Positions 33,997-42,778 of a stretch of DNA of 64,000 bases are shown piece by piece. Location: positions 48,848 to 112,847 of the forward strand of contig CAZXKO010000023.1 in NCBI GenBank assembly GCA_964641665.1, read 5' to 3'. The notes under the pieces were generated by a model, which searched no databases, was not told the DNA's origin, and was given only the letters and a program-made list of their open reading frames with translations. The stretch comes from Gp1-AA133 sp964641665 (GTDB taxonomy: Bacteria; Acidobacteriota; Terriglobia; Terriglobales; Acidobacteriaceae). Within the stretch, counting starts at the first letter, position 1, and every line of letters starts with the position of its first letter. The translations under genes were made by a program, and so were the position numbers.

Positions 33997-34701
33997 TTAA
34001 TCGTTACCGGGGTCGAAGCGATAGCCCACCCAAGGTTCGGTCACAATGTACCGTGGGGAAGATGCCTCCGGCTCCAGTTTCTTGCGAAGTTGGCCGACAA
34101 AGACGCGAAGATACTCGACCTGCTCGGTGCTCTGCCCACCCCAAATTGAGGCTAGCAGCGAGCGGTGGGGCACAACTTTGCCGGCGTGGCGGGCAAGGTA
34201 GACCAGGAGATCAAACTCTTTGGGGGTAAGGTGAACCTCTTTTTCCCGGACGAAGACTTTGTGCGCGGCCAAGTCAATGCGGAAGTCGCCGATTTCGATC
34301 TTGGGAGGTTCGACCTCGTCGGGAAGGGGAATTCGTCGCAGCGAAGCGCGAACGCGTGCTAGCAACTCCACCATGCTGAAAGGCTTCGTGATGTAGTCGT
34401 CGGCGCCGGCGTCAAGAGCTTGCACCTTGGTGCGTTCCTCGCCGCGAACCGACAGCACCAGGATCGGGACTTTGCTGCTGGACCTGAGCCGTCGAGTAAG
34501 CTCCAGACCATCCATGTTCGGCATGGAAAGATCGGTGATCACCAGATCGGGTGTCCAGTCCTTCATGATCTCTAAGGCTGTTTCACCGTCGTTGGCCACC
34601 CGGACGTCATAGGCATGACTGGAGAGACTGGTTCGCAGCACTCGTGTGATCTGACTCTCATCGTCCACCACCAGAATCTTGCGGTGTTCGGTACCGGTCA
34701 A
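33997..34701 (-). CDS. kdpE: KdpE-type OmpR-family response regulator
   Basis: This 234-residue protein has a receiver domain (VDDE, phospho-acceptor Asp in LVITDLSMPNMDG, Lys in YITKPFS) and a winged-helix DNA-binding domain (HLTPKEFDLLVYLARHAGKVV, YIVTEPWVGYRF). It is the kdp-operon activator by context. TTG 34701 is chosen: it overlaps the kdpD-type stop (4 bases) and has AGGAG 8 bases ahead. The frame extends to 34794 only within the neighbouring gene. Confidence 0.93.
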   Translation of the reverse strand: MTGTEHRKILVVDDESQITRVLRTSLSSHAYDVRVANDGETALEIMKDWTPDLVITDLSMPNMDGLELTRRLRSSSKVPILVLSVRGEERTKVQALDAGADDYITKPFSMVELLARVRASLRRIPLPDEVEPPKIEIGDFRIDLAAHKVFVREKEVHLTPKEFDLLVYLARHAGKVVPHRSLLASIWGGQSTEQVEYLRVFVGQLRKKLEPEASSPRYIVTEPWVGYRFDPGND

Positions 34702-35822
34702 TGTGCAGGCTCCTGGGTAACGATGTGGACGTCGACCGCTGGGGCGTCCCGCAGGAAACGGTGGATGGCGGATATGTACAGGTACCGCTTCCATCCAGTT
34801 GTCGCGGATCGGCCGAATACCACGTGAGTAAGGTGCTTTTCGTGCACTACTTCGGCAACAGCCTCAGCGACCGTCTTTCCTTTCACACGAACAACGGTTG
34901 CGCCGACATTCTCGGCGAACTGGATATTGGCCTGCAAGGTCTTTTGATTGCGTTCGTTCTCGTCCTGGCCGCGATCGACATAGATCACGTACAACTCCCC
35001 ATCAAGCGCTTGCGCCATCCGGGCGCCGCGCGCAACTAGATGTTGGGCAGCGGGATTGGAACTGATGCAGACGGCGATGCGCTCGCGCACGCCGAGATTC
35101 CTGCGGCTCTCCTGCTTGTCGAGATACGTCTCGAGGCTGCGGTCAACCGCGTGCGCAACCTGGCGCAATGCCAATTCGCGCAGCGCGATCAGGTTGCCGG
35201 GGCGGAAGAAATTACCCAGGGCTCGCTCTACTCTCTCCAGTGGGTAAACATCCCCGCGACGCATGCGGTTCTGCAGTGCTTCAGGAGTGAGGTCCGACAT
35301 CACGACTTCGTCGACGCGCTTCAAGACCCAGTCCGGCACGGTCTCCCGCACCTGGATTCCGGTGATGCCCTGCACTGTGGGGGTGACGCTCTCCAGATGC
35401 TGAATGTTCATCGTGGAGAGAACATCGATGCCTGCGTCGAGAAGTTCGTAGACGTCCTCGTATCGCTTACGATGTTTGCTGCCTTCGATGTTGGTGTGGG
35501 CGAGTTCGTCGACAATTGCGACTGCAGGCTTGCGAGCCAGGATCGCATCTACATCCATCTCTTCGAAGAGTGCGCCCTTGTAATCGACCTTCCGGCGCGG
35601 AACCTGTTCCAATTGTGCTGCGAGCTCCGGGGTGGCTTTGCGGCCATGAGTCTCGACCACGCCGATCACTACGTCTTCGCCGCGACTGTGGCGCCGAATG
35701 GCTTCACTGAGCATGCTATACGTCTTCCCTACGCCCGGTGCGTAGCCTAGAAACAGCTTGAAGACGCCGCCCTTTTTTGCCGGTGCGGCCTCTTCGAGCC
35801 ATTGTTCCGGAGTCTTGGTCAT
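34698..35822 (-). CDS. kdpD: KdpD N-terminal sensor/USP half as a separate protein
   Basis: This 374-residue protein corresponds to the cytoplasmic N-terminus of KdpD only: Walker A GYAPGVGKT at 26-34, the KdpD domain (VIGVVETHGR, AIVDELAHTN, LSTMNIQHLES), and a universal-stress-protein-like domain (about 240-365, ARGARMAQALDGELYVIYVDRG, HVVFGRSATTGWKR). The membrane, HisKA and ATPase parts are missing; they are in the divergent gene at 35846. It is translationally coupled to kdpE. Confidence 0.92.
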   Translation of the reverse strand: MTKTPEQWLEEAAPAKKGGVFKLFLGYAPGVGKTYSMLSEAIRRHSRGEDVVIGVVETHGRKATPELAAQLEQVPRRKVDYKGALFEEMDVDAILARKPAVAIVDELAHTNIEGSKHRKRYEDVYELLDAGIDVLSTMNIQHLESVTPTVQGITGIQVRETVPDWVLKRVDEVVMSDLTPEALQNRMRRGDVYPLERVERALGNFFRPGNLIALRELALRQVAHAVDRSLETYLDKQESRRNLGVRERIAVCISSNPAAQHLVARGARMAQALDGELYVIYVDRGQDENERNQKTLQANIQFAENVGATVVRVKGKTVAEAVAEVVHEKHLTHVVFGRSATTGWKRYLYISAIHRFLRDAPAVDVHIVTQEPAH

Positions 35823-35845
35823 CGCGAGTATTGTGCTTTAGCGGA

Positions 35846-37318
35846 ATGAAAATGTCGAACGTCAGCTACAATCGCCACGTGAAAGAGAGATGGGCTAGGC
35901 ACGCGGTGCGCTACGTAGTCTCTACAGGCGCAGTCTTTGCCATCGTTTTTGCGTACCGCGGGATCCACGTCAGCAATCCAACCACCGTAGCACTCACCTT
36001 CCTGCTGACCGTGCTGATTATCTCGACTGTATGGGGTTTAAGAGCCTCGGTGTACACCGCAGTGGTTGCGACCCTCGCTTTCAACTACTACTTTCTGCCT
36101 CCAGTTGGGACGTTTACGATCGCCGATCACCAGAACTGGGTCGCATTGTTTGCCTTTCTGATCACCGCTGTAATCGCCAGTCAGCTTTCGGCGCGAGCGC
36201 AAAGGGAGGCGCTGAATGCGAACGAGAGACGACGGGAGGTCGAGCGCCTGTATGGCTTCAGTCAGCAACTGCTCTCCGCCGACAATGTGGTCGAGCTGCT
36301 GAACGTGCTGCCGCGATACATCGTGGACGCGTTTAATGTAAAAGCGGCTGCCATCTCCTTGCCGGAGCGGCCCGACGTGTATCGCTCCACCCCGGATATC
36401 GGCGAACTAGAGGCTCATGCTCTGCAGCTCGTGTGCAGCCGCGGTGAACCTCGGATTGATTCTGAAAAGCACCTGGCGATCATGCCGTTGCGCATGGGAG
36501 TGCGCACGGTCGGGGCGCTCGGCGTGTCGGGCAGCCGGTTGTCGCGCGAGACGCTGGATGCGATCAGCAGCCTGATCGCGATCGCCATCGAGCGTGCACG
36601 CGCGATGGAAAACCTGAGCCGCACCGAGGCTGCCCGCGAAAGCGAGCAACTGCGCTCCGTGCTCCTCGACTCCGTGACTCATGAGTTCCGTACTCCGTTG
36701 ACGGCGATCAAAGTATCGGTGACATCCCTTTTGTCGAACCCCGGAATGAACGGAGCGCAGAAAGAAGAACTGCTGACGGTCATCAACGAAGAAAGCGACC
36801 GCCTCAATCGCCTCGTCGGGGAAGCCGCCGAGATGGCACAGCTCGATGCGAACCAGGTGGAATTACATCTAGCTCCCCACCCGATCCGCGAAGCTCTCGA
36901 CGCCAGCATCGAGGATTGCAAGCAAGTCCTGGGCAAGCACCCTCTGGAGATTCGACTGCCTGACGCTCTGCCTCCTGTCCGCATGGACGTGACCCGCATC
37001 AAGGAAGTGTTTATGCATTTGCTCGAAAATGCGGCCAAGTACTCGCCGCCGGAGTCGCCCATTTACATCACGGGAGAAGTTCGAAATCGAACCCTGATGA
37101 CGAGTGTGTCGGACCGAGGGCCTGGAATTGACGACTTTGAGCAGGCGCTGATTTTCGACAAGTTCTATCGCGGTCGCAACCAGAGGCTCGCGGTACAAGG
37201 CACGGGCATGGGACTGGCGATCACCAAGGCGATCGTGGAGGCGCACGGAGGAACGATTGGGGTCACCAGCCAGCTTGGGCATGGATCCGTGTTCTATTTC
37301 ATGCTGCCTCTGGCTTAG
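35846..37318 (+). CDS. KdpD C-terminal half: DUF4118/GAF histidine kinase
   Basis: This 490-residue kinase has three to four N-terminal membrane helices of the KdpD DUF4118 type (about 22-115), a coiled-coil/GAF-like region, HisKA (SVTHEFRTPLTAIKVSV) and HATPase (LLENAAKYSPPES, DRGPGI, GTGMGLAITKAI). It is the catalytic complement of the divergent KdpD N-terminal gene. The start is uncertain: ATG 35846 or 35852 have weak ribosome sites. GTG 35879 sits exactly seven bases after a TACAAT -10-like box (35867-35872), so a leaderless start is possible. It converges with the DUF1634 gene, overlapping by 4 bases. Confidence 0.9.
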   Translation: MKMSNVSYNRHVKERWARHAVRYVVSTGAVFAIVFAYRGIHVSNPTTVALTFLLTVLIISTVWGLRASVYTAVVATLAFNYYFLPPVGTFTIADHQNWVALFAFLITAVIASQLSARAQREALNANERRREVERLYGFSQQLLSADNVVELLNVLPRYIVDAFNVKAAAISLPERPDVYRSTPDIGELEAHALQLVCSRGEPRIDSEKHLAIMPLRMGVRTVGALGVSGSRLSRETLDAISSLIAIAIERARAMENLSRTEAARESEQLRSVLLDSVTHEFRTPLTAIKVSVTSLLSNPGMNGAQKEELLTVINEESDRLNRLVGEAAEMAQLDANQVELHLAPHPIREALDASIEDCKQVLGKHPLEIRLPDALPPVRMDVTRIKEVFMHLLENAAKYSPPESPIYITGEVRNRTLMTSVSDRGPGIDDFEQALIFDKFYRGRNQRLAVQGTGMGLAITKAIVEAHGGTIGVTSQLGHGSVFYFMLPLA

Positions 37319-37707
37319 AGCCCACCATGCCTAGCAAGCAGACTGTAGAGCAACACGACCAGCACGATGGTCGAGATACCCACGTAGAGCCAATCCCGCT
37401 CCATGGCAAACGCAAATGCGGCAAACGCCACCCGGGCAACCGGCGTTGCGATCAAGAATAGCAACCCGAGTTGGATGATGCCGCGGCCTCGGAGAGAGAC
37501 AGCGGCGCGCAAGATGTCGACCCAGTGCCGGAGATCCGCCGGCCGTCCGGCGAAGACGCTGTAGTTGGCCGGGGCAAGGCCATGTCGAATCACGAACACC
37601 AGCCCTCCGGTAAGCACCAGGGAAGCGGCCAGGGTCACACCCGCGCGTAGCAGGTTGGCGATGATGACTTCGAGCTTTTGGTCCGTCCAATCCGCTTTGC
37701 TGAACAT
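37315..37707 (-). CDS. DUF1634 membrane protein
   Basis: This 130-residue protein has three hydrophobic segments (about 18-40, 78-100, 107-126) and matches the DUF1634 family, whose genes very often follow TauE/SafE anion exporters. The ATG overlaps the stop of the TauE/SafE gene. Its function is unknown; a helper role for the transporter is inferred. It ends the minus-strand sulfur gene cluster. Confidence 0.85.
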   Translation of the reverse strand: MFSKADWTDQKLEVIIANLLRAGVTLAASLVLTGGLVFVIRHGLAPANYSVFAGRPADLRHWVDILRAAVSLRGRGIIQLGLLFLIATPVARVAFAAFAFAMERDWLYVGISTIVLVVLLYSLLARHGGL

Positions 37708-38543
37708 CAGATCTTTCCTGTAAGCGCGCCGTAGATCATCTCGCCACCGAGGACAACAATGACAGCGCCAAATACCCAGCGCAGCTGCTGAGTTTTCGTC
37801 CGTGCCAGAACGCGCGCTCCAGTCATCGCGCCAGCAAGTACACCTAACATGACCGGCATCGCGAGGCCGGGGTCGATATACCCCCGGCTGAGATATACTC
37901 CGGCACTTGCCGCCGCGGTCACACCGATCATAAAGTTGCTAGTCGTGGTGGAAACCTTGAAGGGGACACCCATGGCCTGATCCATCGCGAGGACTTTCAC
38001 GGCCCCAGATCCAATCCCGAGTAGTCCCGACAGGGCCCCAGCGCCAAACATCAGGCTGAACCCTGCAGGAACACGCCGCACGTTGTAGTGCTTGGGTCCG
38101 CTCAAGGAAGGGTAGGTTCCGTTCATATTCAGCCGCGTGGCAAGGGCATCGGCCTGGTCGTCACCCGCTGTCTCAGGGGGCGGTCGAACTGAAGAATAGG
38201 CGGAGTAAAGCAAAACGAGGCCAAAAATGATGCCGATGGCAGTGGTGGAAACGCTGGCCGCGAGATAGGCGCCGAGAAGCGCTCCCAGCGTAGTCGCGAT
38301 CTCGAGAAACATCCCGAGGCGAATGTTGGAGAAACCGTCCTTCAAGTATGCCGCGGCCGCCCCGGACGAAGTGGCAATTACGGAAACAAGCGACGCACCC
38401 ACGGCGTATCGAATGTCTACCTTGAACAGCAACGTGAGCATCGGGACGAGCACCACGCCGCCGCCGAGGCCGGTGAGTGCCCCCAGGAATCCCGCGATGA
38501 ACGATCCCAGTCCAACCAGTATGGTGAACTCCAGAATGTCCAT
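37707..38543 (-). CDS. TauE/SafE family sulfite/anion exporter
   Basis: The protein has 278 residues and about eight hydrophobic helices, with the TauE/SafE hallmarks GALTGLGGGVVLVPML near residue 25 and SGLLGIGSGAVKVLAM in the second half (the duplicated GxxxGxGGG motif). ATG 38543 follows GGAGGCGGA. Members export sulfite, sulfonates or related anions. The gene follows cysH by 148 bases without a terminator, so it may share the sulfur operon and relieve sulfite build-up; this is inference. Confidence 0.88.
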   Translation of the reverse strand: MDILEFTILVGLGSFIAGFLGALTGLGGGVVLVPMLTLLFKVDIRYAVGASLVSVIATSSGAAAAYLKDGFSNIRLGMFLEIATTLGALLGAYLAASVSTTAIGIIFGLVLLYSAYSSVRPPPETAGDDQADALATRLNMNGTYPSLSGPKHYNVRRVPAGFSLMFGAGALSGLLGIGSGAVKVLAMDQAMGVPFKVSTTTSNFMIGVTAAASAGVYLSRGYIDPGLAMPVMLGVLAGAMTGARVLARTKTQQLRWVFGAVIVVLGGEMIYGALTGKI

Positions 38544-38691
38544 TCCGCCTCCGGAACAAGTGTGCCACAAGGCGGAGCATCTTGATCACCGAGGCGAGCT
38601 CGAATCGGGACGTTCTAGTAATCAGTCTGAGAAGCAACGTTCGTCTGGCGTGCGTGGGGGTTTGACAGTGATTCCCCAGCAACAAGGCGGA

Positions 38692-39429
38692 TCAGGATTC
38701 ACGATTGACGTTCAATTGGACAAGCGGGGAGGAGGCCACCACCGGTTCCGCCAGGTGCAAGCCACATTCGGTTTTCTGCGATCCGGCCCAACGTCCTGAG
38801 CGCGGGTCGTCACCTGGACGCACGGCGCGGGTGCAATGCGTGCAACCGATGCTCGGGTAGTTGAAGTCATGCAGAGGGTTGTAGGGAACGTTGTGTGCCC
38901 GCACGTACTCCCACACGCTCTCACTGCTCCAGTCAACGATCGGGTTGATTTTTACGACTCGGAATTTCTGGTCCCACTCAACCTTTCGCGCCTTGGCCCG
39001 GTGGGAAGTCTGGTCGCGGCGGATGGCTGTGATCCAGGCGCGCACGCCTGCGAGTTTCTCCTTCAGGGGTTCCACTTTGCGCAGGCCGCAGCACTGATCC
39101 GGGTTCGAGGACCACAGCGCGGGACCATAGATTTCTGCCTGATCTTCGGGGCTCAGAGTCGATCGCACCTTCTCAACGCTGATTCCGTAGCGTTTTTCTA
39201 CCCTCTCGATCAACTGGTATGTCTCCGGAAAGAGAAAACCGGTGTCGATCGTGAAAACTCGCAGATTGGAGTTGACGCGGGACGCGATATCGATCAGGGC
39301 CATGCCTTCTACCCCAAAGCCCGAGGCTATTTCCACCGAGTTACCGAAGGTTTTGAACGCCCATTGCAGTACTTCCTGGGAGGTCCACGTCTCGGCTAAC
39401 GTTTGCGTTCTTTCCAGGTTCTCGATCAC
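38692..39429 (-). CDS. cysH: Adenylylsulfate/phosphoadenylylsulfate reductase
   Basis: This 245-residue protein is a CysH-type reductase. The Cys pairs Cys113-Cys114 (DQCCGLRK) and Cys196-x2-Cys199 (GCTHC) are the [4Fe-4S] ligands that mark the APS-reducing type, and Cys222 in ECGLH is the catalytic Cys. It makes sulfite from APS (or PAPS). No ATP sulfurylase or APS kinase gene is nearby. It is 9 bases after the cobA gene. Confidence 0.94.
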   Translation of the reverse strand: MIENLERTQTLAETWTSQEVLQWAFKTFGNSVEIASGFGVEGMALIDIASRVNSNLRVFTIDTGFLFPETYQLIERVEKRYGISVEKVRSTLSPEDQAEIYGPALWSSNPDQCCGLRKVEPLKEKLAGVRAWITAIRRDQTSHRAKARKVEWDQKFRVVKINPIVDWSSESVWEYVRAHNVPYNPLHDFNYPSIGCTHCTRAVRPGDDPRSGRWAGSQKTECGLHLAEPVVASSPLVQLNVNRES

Positions 39430-39438
39430 GATCTTCTC

Positions 39439-40260
39439 CTAGTCACCCCAAAAGATCTGGTTATCCACAAACAGGTCGAGCGCAGCTGGCGGTGGAACGA
39501 AGGCATGCACCGGCAGTCCCGACGAATTTCTCCCTGAGTGTTGCTCCACGGTGTCCCGCAAGCCGACTGCGTCGCCGACCAGCAGGAGTGTCGGGGACTG
39601 TAGTCGTGGTGCGGAGGGCAGGTTCTGAACAGTAGTGCGATGAACTCTTTGGTCTTCGTAGCCGGCCCGTGAAACGAGGACGCAGGCAGTCTCGGCATTC
39701 ATGCCAGCCGACCGAAGCTGCGACGCGGTCTGCGCAAAATTGAAGCCGGGCATGTAGATGGCAAGCGTGGCGCCGGAGGAGACATACCCCGCCCAGGAAC
39801 CCGGCTCTTTTGCGCTCGCGTGATGGCTCGTAAGGAAGACCACGGCGGAAGAGGTTTCCCGCTGGGTTAGAGACACGCCAGCGGCAGCCGCAGATCCCAA
39901 GGCCGACGTCACTCCTGGGACTACCTCGAATCCAACATTCGCCTTACGCAGTGCCACCATCTCCTCACCGGCGCGGCCGAAGATCAGAGGATCTCCGCCC
40001 TTAAGCCGGACGACGTTTAGTCCGAACGTGGCAAAGGCGATCATCTGGGCGTTGATTTCTTCCTGTTGGACGCTCTTACGGCCGCAGCGCTTGCCCACAT
40101 TCCGGATCTGCGCGGTTGGCGGGATCAACTCCAGAATGCGGTCACTGATCAAGTCGTCGTGGAGTACAACGTCGGCCGCCCGCAACACTCGCAGTGCTTT
40201 CAGAGTGAGTAACTCAGGATCACCGGGGCCGGCGCCGACCAGAAACACTTTGCCTTTCAT
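39439..40260 (-). CDS. cobA: Uroporphyrinogen-III C-methyltransferase
   Basis: This 273-residue protein has the SUMT motifs VGAGPGDPELLTLKALRVL at the N-terminus, RLKGGDPLIFGRAGEE, VVPGVTSALGSAAAAGV and LTQRE. It methylates uroporphyrinogen III twice to precorrin-2, the first step to siroheme. Its start overlaps the stop of the precorrin-2 dehydrogenase gene. It supplies siroheme for the reductase at the head of the operon. Confidence 0.94.
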   Translation of the reverse strand: MKGKVFLVGAGPGDPELLTLKALRVLRAADVVLHDDLISDRILELIPPTAQIRNVGKRCGRKSVQQEEINAQMIAFATFGLNVVRLKGGDPLIFGRAGEEMVALRKANVGFEVVPGVTSALGSAAAAGVSLTQRETSSAVVFLTSHHASAKEPGSWAGYVSSGATLAIYMPGFNFAQTASQLRSAGMNAETACVLVSRAGYEDQRVHRTTVQNLPSAPRLQSPTLLLVGDAVGLRDTVEQHSGRNSSGLPVHAFVPPPAALDLFVDNQIFWGD

Positions 40261-40865
40261 GAGCGCCCTCCAGATACAACGGGCTCAGCCCGGCGTGCGT
40301 CAAACGATTGGCGGCTCGCCGCAGCATGCAGCAGCGCGCGACGATGCTCCGGATCCAAAGAACTGGCGAAAAGCTTCTTCCTTGCTTGCCCCAACTCTTC
40401 GAGCCAGCCCGCATAGATAGGTGCAATCTGCGCTTCGAACTCGCGACGCAGTCTCTGCGCGAGGGCTGGGCTGTGTCCTCCAGTCGAAATGGCGATCTGC
40501 AAGTCCCCGCGCCGAACGACAGCTGGATAGTAAAAATCACAACGCTCCGGATCGTCGACGACGTTGCACAGAATCCCTCGAAGCTGAGCGTCGCGATAAA
40601 CGAGATCGTTGACATCAGGGATGGAAGTCGCGACCACCACGAGGAAGATCGAATCCAAATCTGCTGGCTGAAAAGGACGCGCATCCCATTGCAGCGCCCC
40701 GGCTCGCGCCCAGGAGAACACCGCCGGAGTGGCCCAGGGCGCCACTACGCGGACTTTCGCTCGCGAGATGAGCAGGCTGCGGATCTTCGACTCCGCAATC
40801 CTCCCCGCTCCGACAACCAGGCAAGATCGGTCTTCGAGCTTTAGAAAAATGGGAAAGAGGCTCAT
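40257..40865 (-). CDS. Precorrin-2 dehydrogenase/sirohydrochlorin ferrochelatase
   Basis: This 202-residue protein corresponds to the N-terminal (Met8-like) part of CysG: FPIFLKLEDRSCLVVGAGRI with an NAD-binding glycine motif, FLVVVATSIPDVND, LCNVVDDPERCDFYYPAVV and IAISTGGHSPALAQRLR. It oxidises precorrin-2 and inserts iron to make siroheme. The SUMT half of CysG is a separate gene here (39439-40260). Confidence 0.93.
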   Translation of the reverse strand: MSLFPIFLKLEDRSCLVVGAGRIAESKIRSLLISRAKVRVVAPWATPAVFSWARAGALQWDARPFQPADLDSIFLVVVATSIPDVNDLVYRDAQLRGILCNVVDDPERCDFYYPAVVRRGDLQIAISTGGHSPALAQRLRREFEAQIAPIYAGWLEELGQARKKLFASSLDPEHRRALLHAAASRQSFDARRAEPVVSGGRS

Positions 40866-40901
40866 CGCTCGGTCTCCGGCGCTCGTCGGGCTGCTATCGC
40901 A

Positions 40902-42605
40902 CTACCCTTCCAAGCCATGGGGCACCCTTCCCGGCGAAGCATCGCGCATGACGGCGGGTATCACATCGCCCGCCAGGAATTCGCGCAACTCCTCATTACT
41001 GTGCCGCGCGAAGAATTTGCGCAGGTTCTCTCCCGGAATACGAACGTCGCGATACCGCAGCAACAGGCGCTCGATAGCATCGGGTACTTCTGTCGCGAGG
41101 CAGCGATAGCCGACGGGGCGCGCAATCGATTGATGGAGACCAACCGCGCCGCCTACGCAAAAGTAATAGGCGTCCTCCATCCGGTTCCCAATCTTGATTT
41201 TCTTGCCTTCGATCCCGATGTCGGCAATCCAATGCTGGCCGCAACTGTTGGGACATCCGGTTACGTGCAGCTTCAAGTGCTGTTCAAATCCAGGCAACCG
41301 CTCTTCAAGTTCCTCCACCAGCCAGCGGGAGAAAGTCTTGGTTTCGGTGATCGCCAGCTTGCAGAATTCGGATCCGCTGCAAGCAACCGTCCCCCGCCAG
41401 AAAGCCGATCCGCTGACGCGCAAGTTCGCTGCGTCCAGCTCCTTCACCAAGGAATCGACGTTCTCTCTCGGCACATTCACAATCAGGAGGTTCTGCATGT
41501 TCGTTGCGCGCAGTTGTCCGCCGGCGAAGCGTTCGGCGAGATCAGCGGCCACTCGCATTTGCTCGGCCGTGATGCGCCCGCGGAGGACGGCCGCGCCAAC
41601 ATAGAAGTAGCCTGGTTGTTTCTGGGCGTGGACGCCGACGTGATCTCGATAAAGGTCGTTGGGGGGCTGTTCGTCCGCGGCGGGTTCCATCTCAAATCCT
41701 AGCCGGGTTTCGAGCTCCTTCTGGAAGGTCTCTACGGTCCAGCCATGGCGAAGGAAGAGGAATTTCAGGCGAGCCCGCTCGCGGTTTTCACGGAGTACGT
41801 CGCTGTCGCGAAATATCTGGGCAATCCCCTTGAGAACAGGAAGAACCTGATTGGGACGCACGAAGGCATTGAGTCGCGCGGCGAGAAACGGATCTGTAGA
41901 AAGGCCACCGCCCACCCGCAACGAGAAGCCGACCTCGTCCCTGCCCCCGACTCGCCGGTTGACCGCCGTGAAACCCACATCGTTGATTTCTGGATAGGCA
42001 CACCAGGAACGGCAACCCGTGATGCAGACTTTGAATTTGCGGGGGAGGTTATAGAAATCGGCATTGCCGACAAAGAACCGGTTGGCTTCGAGAGCGAGGG
42101 CCGACGCGTCGAAGGTCTCGTCCGCGTCCACCCCCGCGAGCGGGCATCCTGTGATGTTGCGCGTATCATCGCCGCAGGAGCCCTTGGTTGTGAGTCCAGC
42201 CCGCCAGAGAACATCGAGGACTTCGGGGAGGGCTTCGATGGTCACCCAGTGAAGCTGGACATTCTGTCGAACCGTCAGATCGGCGCTGCCGCGGGCATAG
42301 CGCTCGGTGACTTCGGCGATCGCGCGGAGTTGGTGCGCATGGAGCAGGCCGTTAGGAATACGAATGCGCACCATGAAGCAAGGGAGCGCCTTGCCTTCCC
42401 CACCCTTTCCGCCCACGACCCCGGCACCATCTCCCTGGGTGTAGACGCCCCACCAGCGGAAGTAAGTGCCGATCCATTCGGGGGGAATGGACGCAAAACC
42501 ATCCCTTGCAAAACGGCGGATTTCGTCCAAACCGTCCCAAGGGTTCTTCTCGCGCTTTAGCCGCTCAACCCGCTGGGCTTTCGTCTCTTTGATGGAATTT
42601 GTCAT
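40902..42605 (-). CDS. Siroheme sulfite/nitrite reductase, ferredoxin type
   Basis: This 567-residue enzyme has two half-domains of the sulfite/nitrite reductase fold: LTVRQNVQLHWV, CGDDTRNITGCPLAGVD, then VACSGSEFC and VTGCPNSCGQHW, which supply the four Cys for the siroheme-coupled [4Fe-4S] cluster. Sequence alone does not settle sulfite versus nitrite; the operon (siroheme synthesis, CysH, sulfite exporter) and the Cys-rich leader favour sulfite reduction for cysteine synthesis. ATG 42605 is used; the preceding TTG lies in the T-run of the leader terminator. No good ribosome site lies outside the terminator stem. Confidence 0.92.
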   Translation of the reverse strand: MTNSIKETKAQRVERLKREKNPWDGLDEIRRFARDGFASIPPEWIGTYFRWWGVYTQGDGAGVVGGKGGEGKALPCFMVRIRIPNGLLHAHQLRAIAEVTERYARGSADLTVRQNVQLHWVTIEALPEVLDVLWRAGLTTKGSCGDDTRNITGCPLAGVDADETFDASALALEANRFFVGNADFYNLPRKFKVCITGCRSWCAYPEINDVGFTAVNRRVGGRDEVGFSLRVGGGLSTDPFLAARLNAFVRPNQVLPVLKGIAQIFRDSDVLRENRERARLKFLFLRHGWTVETFQKELETRLGFEMEPAADEQPPNDLYRDHVGVHAQKQPGYFYVGAAVLRGRITAEQMRVAADLAERFAGGQLRATNMQNLLIVNVPRENVDSLVKELDAANLRVSGSAFWRGTVACSGSEFCKLAITETKTFSRWLVEELEERLPGFEQHLKLHVTGCPNSCGQHWIADIGIEGKKIKIGNRMEDAYYFCVGGAVGLHQSIARPVGYRCLATEVPDAIERLLLRYRDVRIPGENLRKFFARHSNEELREFLAGDVIPAVMRDASPGRVPHGLEG

Positions 42606-42614
42606 AAAAAGCAA

Positions 42615-42650
42615 AAACCCACCGCCAGGTACGCTCCTGGCGGTGGGTTT
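42615..42650 (-). terminator. Leader terminator (attenuator) of the sulfur operon
   Basis: A perfect 15-bp stem (42615-42629 with 42636-42650) and 6-base loop, followed on the minus strand by TTTTTGCTTTTT just before the ATG of the reductase. An alternative pairing is possible between the leader ORF segment TCTGGC..GGG (42703-42692) and the 5' arm of the stem, which would prevent termination. Its place between the Cys-rich leader ORF and the first gene marks it as an attenuator. Confidence 0.9.
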
Positions 42651-42676
42651 ATAAGTGCTGATTATTTAATAACTTA

Positions 42677-42769
42677 CTAGGTCAGCAGCCTCCCCGAGCC
42701 AGAAGACACACGCGTGCGACAACAAGTACAACAACAACACACGGTGCTCGTCTGGCAAGAAGGCAACAT
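42677..42769 (-). CDS. Cys-rich leader peptide of the sulfur operon
   Basis: This 30-codon ORF runs from ATG 42769 to TAG 42677 and has seven Cys codons: residue 5, and the cluster CCCCTCC at residues 11-17 (42739-42719), six of them TGT. It lies after a strong promoter and before an intrinsic terminator in front of the siroheme reductase. Segment TCTGGC..GGG, codons 23-26, can pair with the terminator's 5' arm, so a ribosome stalled on Cys codons should favour antitermination. The -10 box ends 9 bases before the ATG, leaving only about 2-4 bases of 5' leader. Poly-Cys leaderless ORFs acting as cysteine attenuators are described in mycobacteria; this assignment here is inferred from sequence. 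Confidence 0.8.
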   Translation of the reverse strand: MLPSCQTSTVCCCCTCCRTRVSSGSGRLLT

Positions 42770-42778
42770 GACTCCGCG

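Noticed and set aside
41745..42560. 271-codon plus-strand open frame
   Set aside because: Antisense to the siroheme reductase; no recognisable motifs or ribosome site.
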